Shown piece after piece: positions 35,400-44,141 of a stretch of 53,279 nt of DNA. The notes beneath the pieces are model-generated. The model was not told the DNA's origin, made no database searches, and was given only the letters and a program-made list of their open reading frames with translations. Positions within the stretch are counted from its first letter, which is position 1; each line of letters opens with the position of its first letter. Source of the DNA: Lachnospiraceae bacterium (GTDB taxonomy: Bacteria > Bacillota > Clostridia > Lachnospirales > Lachnospiraceae); contig JAILGS010000071.1 in the NCBI GenBank assembly GCA_024696615.1, positions 1 to 53,279 of the forward strand, given 5' to 3'. The position numbers and the translations under genes are program-made.

Positions 35400-36245
35400 T
35401 CAATTCTTCATTCCTACTTTGGTAAAATCTCTGTAATCTTTTGGAGAAGCTTCCTTAAAAAAGCCCAATGCCTCAAAAGCTTTGGCAATGCCATCTTCAC
35501 TGGCCTTGGTGGTTACATAACTCACCATATCCTTTAGTTCCTCCGGCTCGGCATTGCCCATGGCAACACTTCCCGGCACGGCCACTAACATGGAGATATC
35601 ATTGCGACTATCTCCAAATGCATAAGCATCCGCAATGCTTAATCCATAATAATCTAACACACGATAAATTCCCGTGGCTTTAGAATATCCATAGGGTACA
35701 AATTCTGCAAAATGATTCCCACGGTCAATAAATTCAAATAAAGGATCACTGACTAAGCGAAAGTTCCATAACTGTTCCTCGTTCTCATACCAGATGCAGA
35801 ATTTATCTGCAAAGAAATTCGGTGTGTCCAATGTATCCCGCATATGATAGCCACGATCTAAAAATTTCTCATACTGCGCAATGGCATCGGGATGATGCAG
35901 GGTGTGATCCGGATCAAAGTTCACTTCCTTACGGGACTCAAAGACGATATCCACATCCGTTTTTCTCGCAATCTCCAAGATCTGCTTGGTGATTTCTCTT
36001 GTCATTGGCTGATAGAGGATATTCTGCCCCTCCGCATAGATATCCGTTCCGCAGCCACAGACATAACCATCCCAACCGACTTCCCGAAATCTTGGTTCCA
36101 CATTCTGAAAACAACGTCCGGTATTGATAAACATCTTATGTCCCAACGTTCTTGCACGATGAATCGCCTCCCTGGTGCTTTCCGGAATACTTCCATCCAC
36201 CTCCGAGGTAAGGGTTCCATCAATATCTAAAAATGCAACTTTCAT
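35400..36245 (-). CDS. HAD-superfamily (Cof-like) phosphatase
   Basis: 281 residues with motif I DIDGTLTS (nucleophile Asp8 and acid/base Asp10), motif II FINTGR and motif IV AFGDSRNDISML, plus a C2-type cap between them. Cof-like HAD hydrolases dephosphorylate sugar phosphates and other small metabolites in the cytosol. The substrate cannot be named. The start overlaps the stop of the EAL gene by four bases, suggesting coupled translation. Confidence 0.9.
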   Translation of the reverse strand: MKVAFLDIDGTLTSEVDGSIPESTREAIHRARTLGHKMFINTGRCFQNVEPRFREVGWDGYVCGCGTDIYAEGQNILYQPMTREITKQILEIARKTDVDIVFESRKEVNFDPDHTLHHPDAIAQYEKFLDRGYHMRDTLDTPNFFADKFCIWYENEEQLWNFRLVSDPLFEFIDRGNHFAEFVPYGYSKATGIYRVLDYYGLSIADAYAFGDSRNDISMLVAVPGSVAMGNAEPEELKDMVSYVTTKASEDGIAKAFEALGFFKEASPKDYRDFTKVGMKN

Positions 36246-38272
36246 GTCGCTGCTCCTTCACACGTTCCTATCGTTTCCTTGGCCAACTGCCTCTGAATAT
36301 CCTGTAATTCCCGGGATATTTGATAAGTTCCCGTCTTCATCTTGGCTGAAATCTCCTCATAGGTCTGAGGTTTACCATAGTAATAACCCTGCAATCTCTC
36401 ACAGCCAGACTCCCTTAAAAATTCCACCGCTTCATCCGTCTCCACCCCTTCCGTTAAGGTCTTCATATGAAGGGAATTAGCAAGTTCAATAATGGAGCGA
36501 ATAATTACTTTGGAATTCTCATTGCCAGAGAAGGCCTTTAAGAACACCATATCAATCTTTAATAAATCAAATCGGAAATCCTTTAATACATTCAGGGAAG
36601 AATATCCGGAACCAAAATCATCCAACCATACCACATATCCCATATCATGGAGGCGATCCACTGCCTGATGCAGCCCTTCTTCATTCTCCGTCAGAGCACT
36701 CTCCGTAATCTCCACATGAATGAATTCCTTCGGAATCTCATACTTCTTCATTAATTCATCCAGTTCTCCCACCGCATCCATTAGTTCAAAATCCAGACGG
36801 GAGAAATTTAAGGACACCGGAAGTACCACTCCTCCTGCATCCAAGGTGCTTCGCATCTGACGCAACACGGATTCCATAATGCAACGGTCCAATTTATGAA
36901 TCTGACGGGATTCTTCCAGAATCGGTACAAATGCGCCCGGAGAAAGAAATCCAAGTTCCGGGTCAATCCATCTGGCTAACGCCTCACAACCACAGATACT
37001 TCCATCCTTGGCATCCATCACCGGCTGATAATATGGCTGAATATAGCCATCCCGCACCGCATTCTCAATATTATTTAAAATATGATGACGGAGGATATAA
37101 TCCTTCTCATTCTCTTCATCATATTCTGCAATAAAGATATCATCCCGGTTCTTCAGGCGATTCATGGCATAGCGGGCACGGTCCATGGCATTCCGAGGAG
37201 AAACCGTAGGATCCGTGGTCTGGAACGCTCCCACCTTCACATCCAGGTAGATTTCACTCTCATACAATTCCTGTAGGCGGCGCTTTACCAGCCTTCCACG
37301 GGGCTCAGCATGCTCCATATCCGTAATCACAAGGAATTTATCCGCCGCATGTCTTGCATATACTTCTCCTTCAAAGACTTCGGAAATAATCCTTGCCATA
37401 TTCTTTAATAATAAATCCCCGCCATGATATCCATAACGATCATTATAGGTCTGGAAATTTTTCACATTAAAGACTAAAAATACAGGCTTCTTTCCCTGAC
37501 TTAAGAGATAAGAAAGATATTCCTCACTTTTCTCTTCCATGCCCTGCACATTATTAATTCCTGTAAGGGCATCCGTTTTATTAGCCACTTCTAAGCGGAA
37601 AGCCTTCTGGGCATCCCGGTAACGCTGAAAATAAATGGTGATATATAACACAATCAGGGAAATAAAGAAGGTGGTATAATTCACCAAATCCCCGGATTCC
37701 ATATGTAACTGCACACCGCTTTTATCAAAGGCATAATGATTAATCAGGTAGACGAAGCCACAGCCCACGCTACCCATTAACAGAATGGAAATAAATGGAC
37801 GTACCACAAAGATAAAGGTGCCATATAAAGCCATGGTAAGAAAACAGATGATCATCTTGCCCTTGGAAAAATCACTAAAGGACTGCACCACGCCAAAATA
37901 CACGCCGCAGGCCATATACAAAAAGATAAGCAATCGACTATGCTTTCTTAATTTCTTCATATGCCCCGTCATATAGAGGACCGAATAGGTAAATATGACT
38001 AAGGAAGCAAGTAGCAACAGCCAATATCCCTTGGTGTAATGAAAAAAGACTCCGATGGTAGCACATTTGCCCGTGATTACATAACGCTTGACATAGCGAA
38101 GTAACATCCAGATTTCAATCCCGATGACCGCTACCGTAAGATACATTGCACTTCGAACATCCGCTTCTTTCAGACGTTCTTCAATATATGGAGGATTCTT
38201 ATAGAATCCAAAGAAATAGCGAATCCAGTCCCACAGACTATATCGCTCCTTGTTCTCAAACTGCTCGCCCAT
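36242..38272 (-). CDS. Membrane EAL-domain c-di-GMP phosphodiesterase with degenerate GGDEF
   Basis: 676 residues. About seven N-terminal membrane helices (40-215) precede a GGDEF-like domain that starts near NKTDALTGINN (232). Its active-site loop reads ARHAADKF (306-313) in place of RxGGDEF, so cyclase activity is unlikely. The EAL domain keeps Glu430 (CEALARW), EITESAL, DDFGSGYSSL (551-560), Lys572 (LKID), EGVET (608-612) and Gln628 (LQGYYYGKP). It should therefore hydrolyse c-di-GMP, perhaps under control of the N-terminal sensor. It is the first gene of its operon, with an extended -10 promoter. Confidence 0.93.
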   Translation of the reverse strand: MGEQFENKERYSLWDWIRYFFGFYKNPPYIEERLKEADVRSAMYLTVAVIGIEIWMLLRYVKRYVITGKCATIGVFFHYTKGYWLLLLASLVIFTYSVLYMTGHMKKLRKHSRLLIFLYMACGVYFGVVQSFSDFSKGKMIICFLTMALYGTFIFVVRPFISILLMGSVGCGFVYLINHYAFDKSGVQLHMESGDLVNYTTFFISLIVLYITIYFQRYRDAQKAFRLEVANKTDALTGINNVQGMEEKSEEYLSYLLSQGKKPVFLVFNVKNFQTYNDRYGYHGGDLLLKNMARIISEVFEGEVYARHAADKFLVITDMEHAEPRGRLVKRRLQELYESEIYLDVKVGAFQTTDPTVSPRNAMDRARYAMNRLKNRDDIFIAEYDEENEKDYILRHHILNNIENAVRDGYIQPYYQPVMDAKDGSICGCEALARWIDPELGFLSPGAFVPILEESRQIHKLDRCIMESVLRQMRSTLDAGGVVLPVSLNFSRLDFELMDAVGELDELMKKYEIPKEFIHVEITESALTENEEGLHQAVDRLHDMGYVVWLDDFGSGYSSLNVLKDFRFDLLKIDMVFLKAFSGNENSKVIIRSIIELANSLHMKTLTEGVETDEAVEFLRESGCERLQGYYYGKPQTYEEISAKMKTGTYQISRELQDIQRQLAKETIGTCEGAAT

Positions 38273-38332
38273 ATGATCGCCCCCATCTCAATTAACGCTA
38301 ACATCTGACACAAATCTCTATAAATATCCTTT

Positions 38333-38361
38333 ATTATACCATATTCGGGGGGCTGATACAA
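38333..38361 (-). promoter_or_regulatory. Promoter of the EAL-HAD-mutY-ppk1 operon
   Basis: On the minus strand TTGTAT (38361-38356), 17-bp spacer, TATAAT (38338-38333) with a TGG extension of the -10. Confidence 0.75.
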
Positions 38362-38374
38362 TTTCCGCCAAATA

Positions 38375-38412
38375 AAAATAAGGCGGAAAATCCAATGTTT
38401 TCCGCCTCTTTA
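38375..38412. terminator. Terminator after the DUF4956 gene
   Basis: GGCGGAAAA (38382-38390) and TTTTCCGCC (38398-38406) pair with a 7-base loop. On the minus strand TTATTTTTATT follows. The plus-strand side also has a T-rich tract. Confidence 0.82.
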
Positions 38413-38442
38413 TTTCTTTTTATCCGGACTTCTTTCCGGTCC

Positions 38443-39132
38443 TTATAATTCAAATAATTTCACTTCCTGAGCAGAGATACTGATTTCCAGATTTCCATTT
38501 CTCGTGCGCAGAGCATCGATCATGGCCTTCTCATCGGCATTCTCCTTCAGGGTAATATGGTAAGCCAGCTTAAATAAAGAACCCATATTGGTGGTCTTAA
38601 CCGTCATTAATTCGGACTTGGTGGTATATTCTTCTAAAATATCTCCAAAACTATCCGTATAATTTAAATCCTCTGGAACCGTGATACGAAGGCTCTTCTC
38701 CAATGGGGCACTCTTTTCTTCCCCAAAACCGGACACATTTAATCCTACAAATGCGATACAAAGGATTACGGTAAAGCAGATCGCATATCCAAGATAGCCC
38801 ATGCCCACCATTAAACCGGATGCCATGGCAAGGAAGATGGCACTAATATCCTTGGCACTTCCTGCTACGGAACGGAAACGAACCAGACTGAAGGCGCCTG
38901 CTACTGCAACTCCTGCTCCCACATTGCCGTTTACCATCATAATGACAACGCATACGATACTTGGCAATAAAGCCATGGTCATCAAAAAGCTCTTGGATGT
39001 ATTATTCTTATATTCATAACTAAAGGCTAATACCATGCCCAGTACTAAAGCAACCACAATGCAGAGGAAAAATCCTCCCGTATTCACACTGGTGGTAGTT
39101 GTTTCAAAGATTCCCTGAAAAAAAGTATTCAT
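38443..39132 (-). CDS. DUF4956 membrane protein, partner of VTC-type polyphosphate polymerase
   Basis: 229 residues with four hydrophobic helices in the first 135 residues. The conserved GAFSLVRFRSVAGSAKDIS loop is typical of DUF4956. A cytosolic C-terminal domain of about 90 residues follows. DUF4956 genes are often found beside bacterial VTC-domain genes, as here (72 bases downstream of the VTC gene). It may be the membrane channel or anchor that handles the polymer made by the VTC enzyme; this is inference from co-occurrence. Confidence 0.88.
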   Translation of the reverse strand: MNTFFQGIFETTTTSVNTGGFFLCIVVALVLGMVLAFSYEYKNNTSKSFLMTMALLPSIVCVVIMMVNGNVGAGVAVAGAFSLVRFRSVAGSAKDISAIFLAMASGLMVGMGYLGYAICFTVILCIAFVGLNVSGFGEEKSAPLEKSLRITVPEDLNYTDSFGDILEEYTTKSELMTVKTTNMGSLFKLAYHITLKENADEKAMIDALRTRNGNLEISISAQEVKLFEL

Positions 39133-39204
39133 AATTTTATTCCTCCAAACTAATATTCATCAAATTATCGTTCCCCAAAACTCTTTCTAGAGTTCTCATA
39201 AAGC

Positions 39205-40026
39205 TTAGCTGTAAGCCACCTCCGGACGTTTTCTACTGTTGTAAGCTGTCTGTCCAAGAAGGATGGTAGAACCTGCAAAACTGGTACGAAGGCTTGGTTC
39301 CAATGCATTCTTCATGCGATCATAGAGAATGGTATAAGCCGTTCCATACTTGGAAAAGGAATTTGGATAAATCTTTAACTCTGCAAGGACCTTGCTCATC
39401 CAAAGTGGCATGGTTCCTAACACCTTAATCTCAAGTAAGGAATATCCCTCATCCAGTACCGGCTCTCCGTAGATTCCCTTGGTCATGGACAAATCGTAAT
39501 TTCTCCATAACACATGTTCATCAAAGGTCATTCGGATTTCATGATCATCCTTATCATAGAATGCTTCCCGCTCGTAACTAAGCATGATCTGTGGCTGTAA
39601 GTGGGTGTAATTGGCAAAGCAGTAATCAATTTCCTTCTTGATCTGCACATCCTTCCTGGATGCTTTGGCTTCATACCCTGTATCGATACCGTGATTTAAA
39701 TAAGATTCTGCTTCCTTACTACTCATCTGGATTCGTCTCTTATAAACCACTCCATCGTACTTCTTCTTCAGCTCGATAAATACCCCCGTGTCATCCTTAG
39801 CAACTCCATAACTACGGAGTCTTAATTTTTCTTTATATTCAGGCTTTTCCATTGACTTTCTTGCCAATCGAAAATCCGGGGTATCGTAATACATACTCTG
39901 AATTACGCTGCGGCCATGCTCGTCGGGGATCATGTGATCCGCCATCGCTTCTAATATTCTGGCTTTTTCTTCCTTCGTTACACGATATTTGATTTCGTAT
40001 CGTTTAAAGGTCATCTGTTCTGCCAT
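39205..40026 (-). CDS. VTC-domain polyphosphate polymerase
   Basis: 273 residues with the tunnel-fold pattern of the VTC domain: FKRYEIKYRVT at the start, SMYYDTPDF, EKLRLRSYG, FIELKKKYDGVVYKRR and SYEREAFY, followed by a C-terminal YSLLEIKVLG. In yeast Vtc4 this domain makes polyphosphate from ATP. Basic residues lining the tunnel (RLR, KKK, KRR) are retained. It has GGAGG before ATG 40026. Together with DUF4956 it forms a two-gene operon without the CotH gene that sometimes accompanies them. Its promoter carries a CiaR-like direct repeat. Confidence 0.92.
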   Translation of the reverse strand: MAEQMTFKRYEIKYRVTKEEKARILEAMADHMIPDEHGRSVIQSMYYDTPDFRLARKSMEKPEYKEKLRLRSYGVAKDDTGVFIELKKKYDGVVYKRRIQMSSKEAESYLNHGIDTGYEAKASRKDVQIKKEIDYCFANYTHLQPQIMLSYEREAFYDKDDHEIRMTFDEHVLWRNYDLSMTKGIYGEPVLDEGYSLLEIKVLGTMPLWMSKVLAELKIYPNSFSKYGTAYTILYDRMKNALEPSLRTSFAGSTILLGQTAYNSRKRPEVAYS

Positions 40027-40073
40027 GGTTCTTCCTCCATTCTTGTAAGAGTTTTTTCTCTTTCGATGATTGA

Positions 40074-40106
40074 AGTATACCCATGGAAACTTAAATTAAC
40101 CTTAAA
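40074..40106 (-). promoter_or_regulatory. CiaR-like box and -10 of the VTC-DUF4956 operon
   Basis: On the minus strand TTTAAG (40106-40101), GTTAA, TTTAAG (40095-40090), then 10 bases, then TATACT (40079-40074). The repeat replaces the -35 box and has 11-bp periodicity. It fits the NTTAAG-N5-WTTAAG element of CiaR, an OmpR-family regulator, as I remember it. There is no other good -35. Confidence 0.65.
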
Positions 40107-40108
40107 GA

Positions 40109-41980
40109 TTAGGAATTACTTTGTTGAATCTTTTCTGCTAGCTCTGTTAAGTATTCCCAGCGCTCCATCTTATGCTCCAGCGCTGCATTCACCTCCTGTT
40201 GTTCCTTGGTAAGTTCTGCTAATTTTCCTGCATTGGTAGCATTCTTTACCATTTCCTCATCCATTTGTTTTAATCGAAGCTCCAAGGCTTCGATCTCATC
40301 ATCAATGGTTTCATATTCCTTCTTTTCAGCATAGGAGAATTTTAATTTCTGATTCGCCGCCTTCATGGCTGCATACTGTTCTTTTCCAGAAGGAAGGTCG
40401 CATTCGGATGCATTCTTATCCTTCGTGCCATTTCCTTTCTCCTCCCCATAGCCGTAGATATTGGATAAATCAAGGACTCCCTTTTTCGTGGCCTTCTCGC
40501 AGTAATCCGTAAAGCCTCCCTCGTACTGGGTAATTACCCCATTTCCTTCAAAGGCAAAGATGCGGTCCACAATACGATCCAGGAAATACCGGTCATGGGA
40601 TACCACTAAAACCATGCCCACAAATCGATCCAAATAATCTTCCAAAATTTCCAGGGTTTCAATATCCAAATCATTGGTTGGCTCATCTAAAATCAGCACA
40701 TTGGGAGCTTCCATTAATACACTCAAGAGATGTAATCTTCGCTTCTCCCCTCCGGAGAGCTTACTAATTGGAGTATATTGTTGCTTGGAAGTAAAAAGAA
40801 ACTTTTCACACATTTGCGAAGCGGTAATTCTTCCATCCACGGTTGGAATGTATTCCCCAATATCCTTCACATGTTCGATCACCGTCTGATTCTCATCTAA
40901 GATGGAATTGTCCTGGCGAAAGAAGCCAATCTTAATGGTTTCTCCGATGGAAACGGTGCCGCTTGTGGGCTCCTCCACCCCTGCAATAATCTTCATCAGG
41001 GTACTTTTACCACAACCATTCGGACCAACAAATCCAATTCGCTCATCCCTTAGCACAATATGGGAAAAGTCCCGAATTACCACGCGGTCCTTATAGGATT
41101 TACTCACATGCTCCACTTCAATGGTCTTTTTACCAATTCTTGTGGAGATGGAGGATACTTCTAAGGTGGACTTTGCCATGGCTTCCCTTGCTTCCTTAGA
41201 AGCCTTTCTTAGATCCTCAAACCGGTCAATCCGGGCCTGTTGCTTGGTGGAACGGGCCTGCGCCCCGCGGCGGATCCAGGCAAGCTCCGTACGAAGAATA
41301 TTTTGACGCTTCTTCTCCGTAGAGGCCATCATCTCTTCCCTGGCCACCTTTAACTCGAGCACCCCCGAGTAATTGGTATCATAGGAATAGAGATTTCCTC
41401 CCTGAATTTCCACAATCCGATTGGTTACCTGATCCAGGAAATACCGGTCATGGGTTACCACTAAAAGTTCTCCCTTAAATCGCTTTAAATAGTCCTGTAA
41501 CCACAGAATCATGGCCTGATCCAAGTGGTTGGTGGGCTCATCTAAAACCAGAATATCACTGGGAGCGATCAGGCATCTGGCAAGGGCTACTCGCTTTTTT
41601 TGACCTCCGGAAAGTTCCTGCACCGGCTGTAAGTGATTGGTGATTCCTAAGTGATTGCACACCACCTTGGCTTCACTTTCAATGCTTCGATCCCCATCCT
41701 GATAGGTCTTTCCCCGACTTACATAGGAAAGAATGGTATCCCCCTCGCAAAAGACAGGATCCTGCGGGAGAAAAGAGATGGTTAAGCCATTTTGCATCAC
41801 CACCTGTCCCTCATCCGGTTCCACTTGGCCGGAGACGATCTTTAAGAAGGTGGATTTGCCACAGCCATTTAAGCCGATGACACCAATCTTATCCCCCTCA
41901 TTAACGCCTAAGGACACATGATCTAAAAGATCCCGATTACTATAATTCTTACTTACATTCTCTACGTTTAACACATTCAT
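40109..41980 (-). CDS. ABC-F family ATPase, Uup-like
   Basis: 623 residues with two ABC domains and no membrane segment. The Walker A loops are GLNGCGKST and GPNGCGKST. The signatures are LSGGQKKRVALAR and LSGGEKRRLHLL, with LDEPTNHLD and LDEPTNDLD. A linker of about 80 residues lies between them, and a C-terminal coiled coil (about 540-620, EIEALELRLKQMDEEM) resembles Uup. ABC-F proteins act on the ribosome; some protect against antibiotics, while others resolve stalls. It starts three bases after the histidine kinase stop, so it belongs to the pepC-RR-HK operon. Resistance versus housekeeping cannot be decided from the sequence. Confidence 0.93.
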   Translation of the reverse strand: MNVLNVENVSKNYSNRDLLDHVSLGVNEGDKIGVIGLNGCGKSTFLKIVSGQVEPDEGQVVMQNGLTISFLPQDPVFCEGDTILSYVSRGKTYQDGDRSIESEAKVVCNHLGITNHLQPVQELSGGQKKRVALARCLIAPSDILVLDEPTNHLDQAMILWLQDYLKRFKGELLVVTHDRYFLDQVTNRIVEIQGGNLYSYDTNYSGVLELKVAREEMMASTEKKRQNILRTELAWIRRGAQARSTKQQARIDRFEDLRKASKEAREAMAKSTLEVSSISTRIGKKTIEVEHVSKSYKDRVVIRDFSHIVLRDERIGFVGPNGCGKSTLMKIIAGVEEPTSGTVSIGETIKIGFFRQDNSILDENQTVIEHVKDIGEYIPTVDGRITASQMCEKFLFTSKQQYTPISKLSGGEKRRLHLLSVLMEAPNVLILDEPTNDLDIETLEILEDYLDRFVGMVLVVSHDRYFLDRIVDRIFAFEGNGVITQYEGGFTDYCEKATKKGVLDLSNIYGYGEEKGNGTKDKNASECDLPSGKEQYAAMKAANQKLKFSYAEKKEYETIDDEIEALELRLKQMDEEMVKNATNAGKLAELTKEQQEVNAALEHKMERWEYLTELAEKIQQSNS

Positions 41981-41983
41981 GGG

Positions 41984-43348
41984 TTACAAAACCACCTTAA
42001 ATTCCATTTTTTTACCATCCTCACTGCGAGCACGGATTTTTCCTTTATGAGCGGCTACAATGGAAGCCACCACACTGAGTCCGATTCCATGTCCACCGGT
42101 CTGGCTGCTTCGGGAAGCATCCCGACGGTAGAATCGTTCAAAAAGCACATCATAATTGCCGATGGTTAGATCCTCGGCATCATTGATAAAATACAACAGA
42201 CGATTTCGTCCATTACTCTTTAGGGTAATGGAAATCTTTCCCCCTTCCGGGGTATATTTGAGGGCGTTATCCACAAGGAGGGAACACATTTGCCGAATCA
42301 TGCCTTCATTGCCATGATAGGAAACATTCTCCTCCAATTCCACCTCTAAAATTCGTCCCTTGGCTTCTGCCACGGACTCGAAGGTCTGAATCGTATCGGA
42401 TAGGGCCTCCGTGAGATTAAAATCATTCATCTCCAGTTTGGCGCCCTCTTCGTCCATACGACTTAGCATTACTAATTTTTCCGTCAAAGACGCCAGGCGC
42501 TTCATCTGCTTTCGGATACTCTGGGTCCACTCATTCTCCCCCTCCATCATCTCTAGCACTTCACAGTTGGCATCAATAATGGTAAGTGGCGTTTTGATTT
42601 CGTGGCTGGCATCCGTAATAAAGCGCTTCTGCTTTTCATAACTTTCTGCCATGGGTTTTACCACCCATTTAGAAAAGATATAGATGAGAATAAAGACCAC
42701 TAATAGGCTAAGAACACAGATGGAAATACTGGCAAGCAGGAAGTTTCGAAAACTTTGCAGATCCTTGGTACAATCCACAAATAAATACATGATCCCATCG
42801 GACTGGTTACTTACCACATAGCGGTAAGTACTCTCATATCCCCTGCTACTTCCTTCCTTTCTTACCTTGGCTACGTATGCTTCGGCCTCTTCCTGGGTTA
42901 CGGAAGCGATATAGTCAAGATTGGAGGCAATCACATTCCCCTCCCCATCTACTGTCACGGTAAAGTATCGGGTATCAAAGGGGGTCTCTGCTCCAAGATC
43001 CTCCGTAAACCACTGGTGGAACAGTGATTTCTTATCAGAAAATTCCTTGCCCGAACCTGGCGCCATGCCATCTTCCGGATTTCCTGTAGAAGGAGCCTTG
43101 CCATCTTCCAAATTTCCTGTGGCGGGATTGGCACCATCTTCCCACATGCCCCTCCGGTCTTCCATACGGATCATCATATGATCTGGAAAGACACCATGGT
43201 TATCTGCTAAAAGGTCCAGACGCTGATCCGCCTGCTTTCCAATCTGAATGTAATTGGCCACATTTAATACGGTAATTAATATGGCAAGCACCAGTCCCAT
43301 GGAGCCCATGGCAATGGCTATAAATTGTCGACGCATTCGTTTAATCAT
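41984..43348 (-). CDS. Sensor histidine kinase
   Basis: 454 residues. Two membrane helices (about 9-32 and 203-226) enclose an extracellular sensor of about 170 residues. The sensor contains three 11-residue repeats (EDGxxPxTGN type, residues 70-102) followed by a PAS/CACHE-like part (FTVTVDGEGNVIASN). His249 in DASHEIKTPLTIID is the phosphoacceptor. The ATPase domain has the N-box VDNALKYTP and the G-box GHGIGLSVV. GAGG lies seven bases before ATG 43348. It pairs with the response regulator upstream. The CiaH-like layout (long loop, two helices, HisKA) is suggestive but common. Confidence 0.93.
   Translation of the reverse strand: MIKRMRRQFIAIAMGSMGLVLAILITVLNVANYIQIGKQADQRLDLLADNHGVFPDHMMIRMEDRRGMWEDGANPATGNLEDGKAPSTGNPEDGMAPGSGKEFSDKKSLFHQWFTEDLGAETPFDTRYFTVTVDGEGNVIASNLDYIASVTQEEAEAYVAKVRKEGSSRGYESTYRYVVSNQSDGIMYLFVDCTKDLQSFRNFLLASISICVLSLLVVFILIYIFSKWVVKPMAESYEKQKRFITDASHEIKTPLTIIDANCEVLEMMEGENEWTQSIRKQMKRLASLTEKLVMLSRMDEEGAKLEMNDFNLTEALSDTIQTFESVAEAKGRILEVELEENVSYHGNEGMIRQMCSLLVDNALKYTPEGGKISITLKSNGRNRLLYFINDAEDLTIGNYDVLFERFYRRDASRSSQTGGHGIGLSVVASIVAAHKGKIRARSEDGKKMEFKVVL
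43043..43141 (-). repeat. Three 33-bp repeats in the histidine kinase sensor
   Basis: Codons 70-102 encode three 11-residue units, EDGANPATGNL, EDGKAPSTGNP and EDGMAPGSGKE. The DNA units are similar as well (GGAAGATGGCAAG-type blocks), so copy number could vary. Confidence 0.85.
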
Positions 43349-43447
43349 GGCATATCCTCGATTCTATCCCCATAGAATGATTATTGGAGCGATTGGGAGA
43401 AATGAACTCCCATCCCTTCTTTTCCCACTATCTGCCGATTGGCAGAA

Positions 43448-44131
43448 TTATTTACTGGCAATCTCCACGCTGTACCCCAAACCACGGGAGGCTTTAATAT
43501 TGACATTGGCTTTTAAATTGGCTAGCTTCTTTCGCAGATAGGAAATATATACCCATACCACGTTCTGCTCCGCCTCCGAGTCATATCCCCAGATTTTATC
43601 CATGAACTGGTCCTGGGAGATGATCTGACCGGGATTCACTAAAAGCATCTCTAACATTTGAAATTCCTTATTGGCAAGGCGCACCGGTTCTGCCACCTGG
43701 TCCGAAGATAAAAGATAGGTGGACCGATCCAGCGTAATATTGCCATAACTTAGCTGATTATCCGTGGTTTCTCCCTGACGACGGGTCATGGCACGAATTC
43801 TTGCTAACAGCTCCTTCATGGAGAAGGGTTTGGTAAGATAATCATCCGCTCCCGCATCCAAGCCGGTGACTCTGTCATCAATCTCAGATTTAGCTGTCAG
43901 AAGAATTACAGGAAGGGAAATTCCCTGCTCCCTGGCTTTCTTTAATACGGTGATTCCATCCATCTTTGGCATCATAATGTCAAGAATCGCCCCATCATAT
44001 AATTCCGTCTCCAGGTATTCCAGGGCATCCTGACCATTATAGACCGCATCCACCGAATAATTGTGGTGCTTTAAAACCGTAACCAGTGCTTTCGATAATT
44101 CTTCTTCATCCTCTGCTAATAAAAGTCGCAT
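43448..44131 (-). CDS. OmpR/PhoB-family response regulator
   Basis: The receiver has LLAEDEEEL, phosphoacceptor Asp51 (DIMMP), Thr79 and Lys101 (LTKPF). The C-terminal winged helix has LTxxEF-like LANKEFQMLEMLL and WVYISYLRKKL. ATG 44131 is chosen because AGGAGG lies six bases upstream, giving 227 residues, the normal size. It starts 10 bases after the pepC stop. The linker to the kinase gene is 99 bases long and holds two small hairpins (43395-43411 and 43431-43446). The CiaR-like repeats before pepC and the VTC gene are the likely targets. Confidence 0.94.
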   Translation of the reverse strand: MRLLLAEDEEELSKALVTVLKHHNYSVDAVYNGQDALEYLETELYDGAILDIMMPKMDGITVLKKAREQGISLPVILLTAKSEIDDRVTGLDAGADDYLTKPFSMKELLARIRAMTRRQGETTDNQLSYGNITLDRSTYLLSSDQVAEPVRLANKEFQMLEMLLVNPGQIISQDQFMDKIWGYDSEAEQNVVWVYISYLRKKLANLKANVNIKASRGLGYSVEIASK

Positions 44132-44141
44132 AGCGCACCTC

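Noticed and set aside
37418-37432. HGGDLLL in the EAL protein as an active GGDEF motif
   Set aside because: By position it belongs to the substrate-binding region before the active loop; the true GGDEF position reads AADKF.
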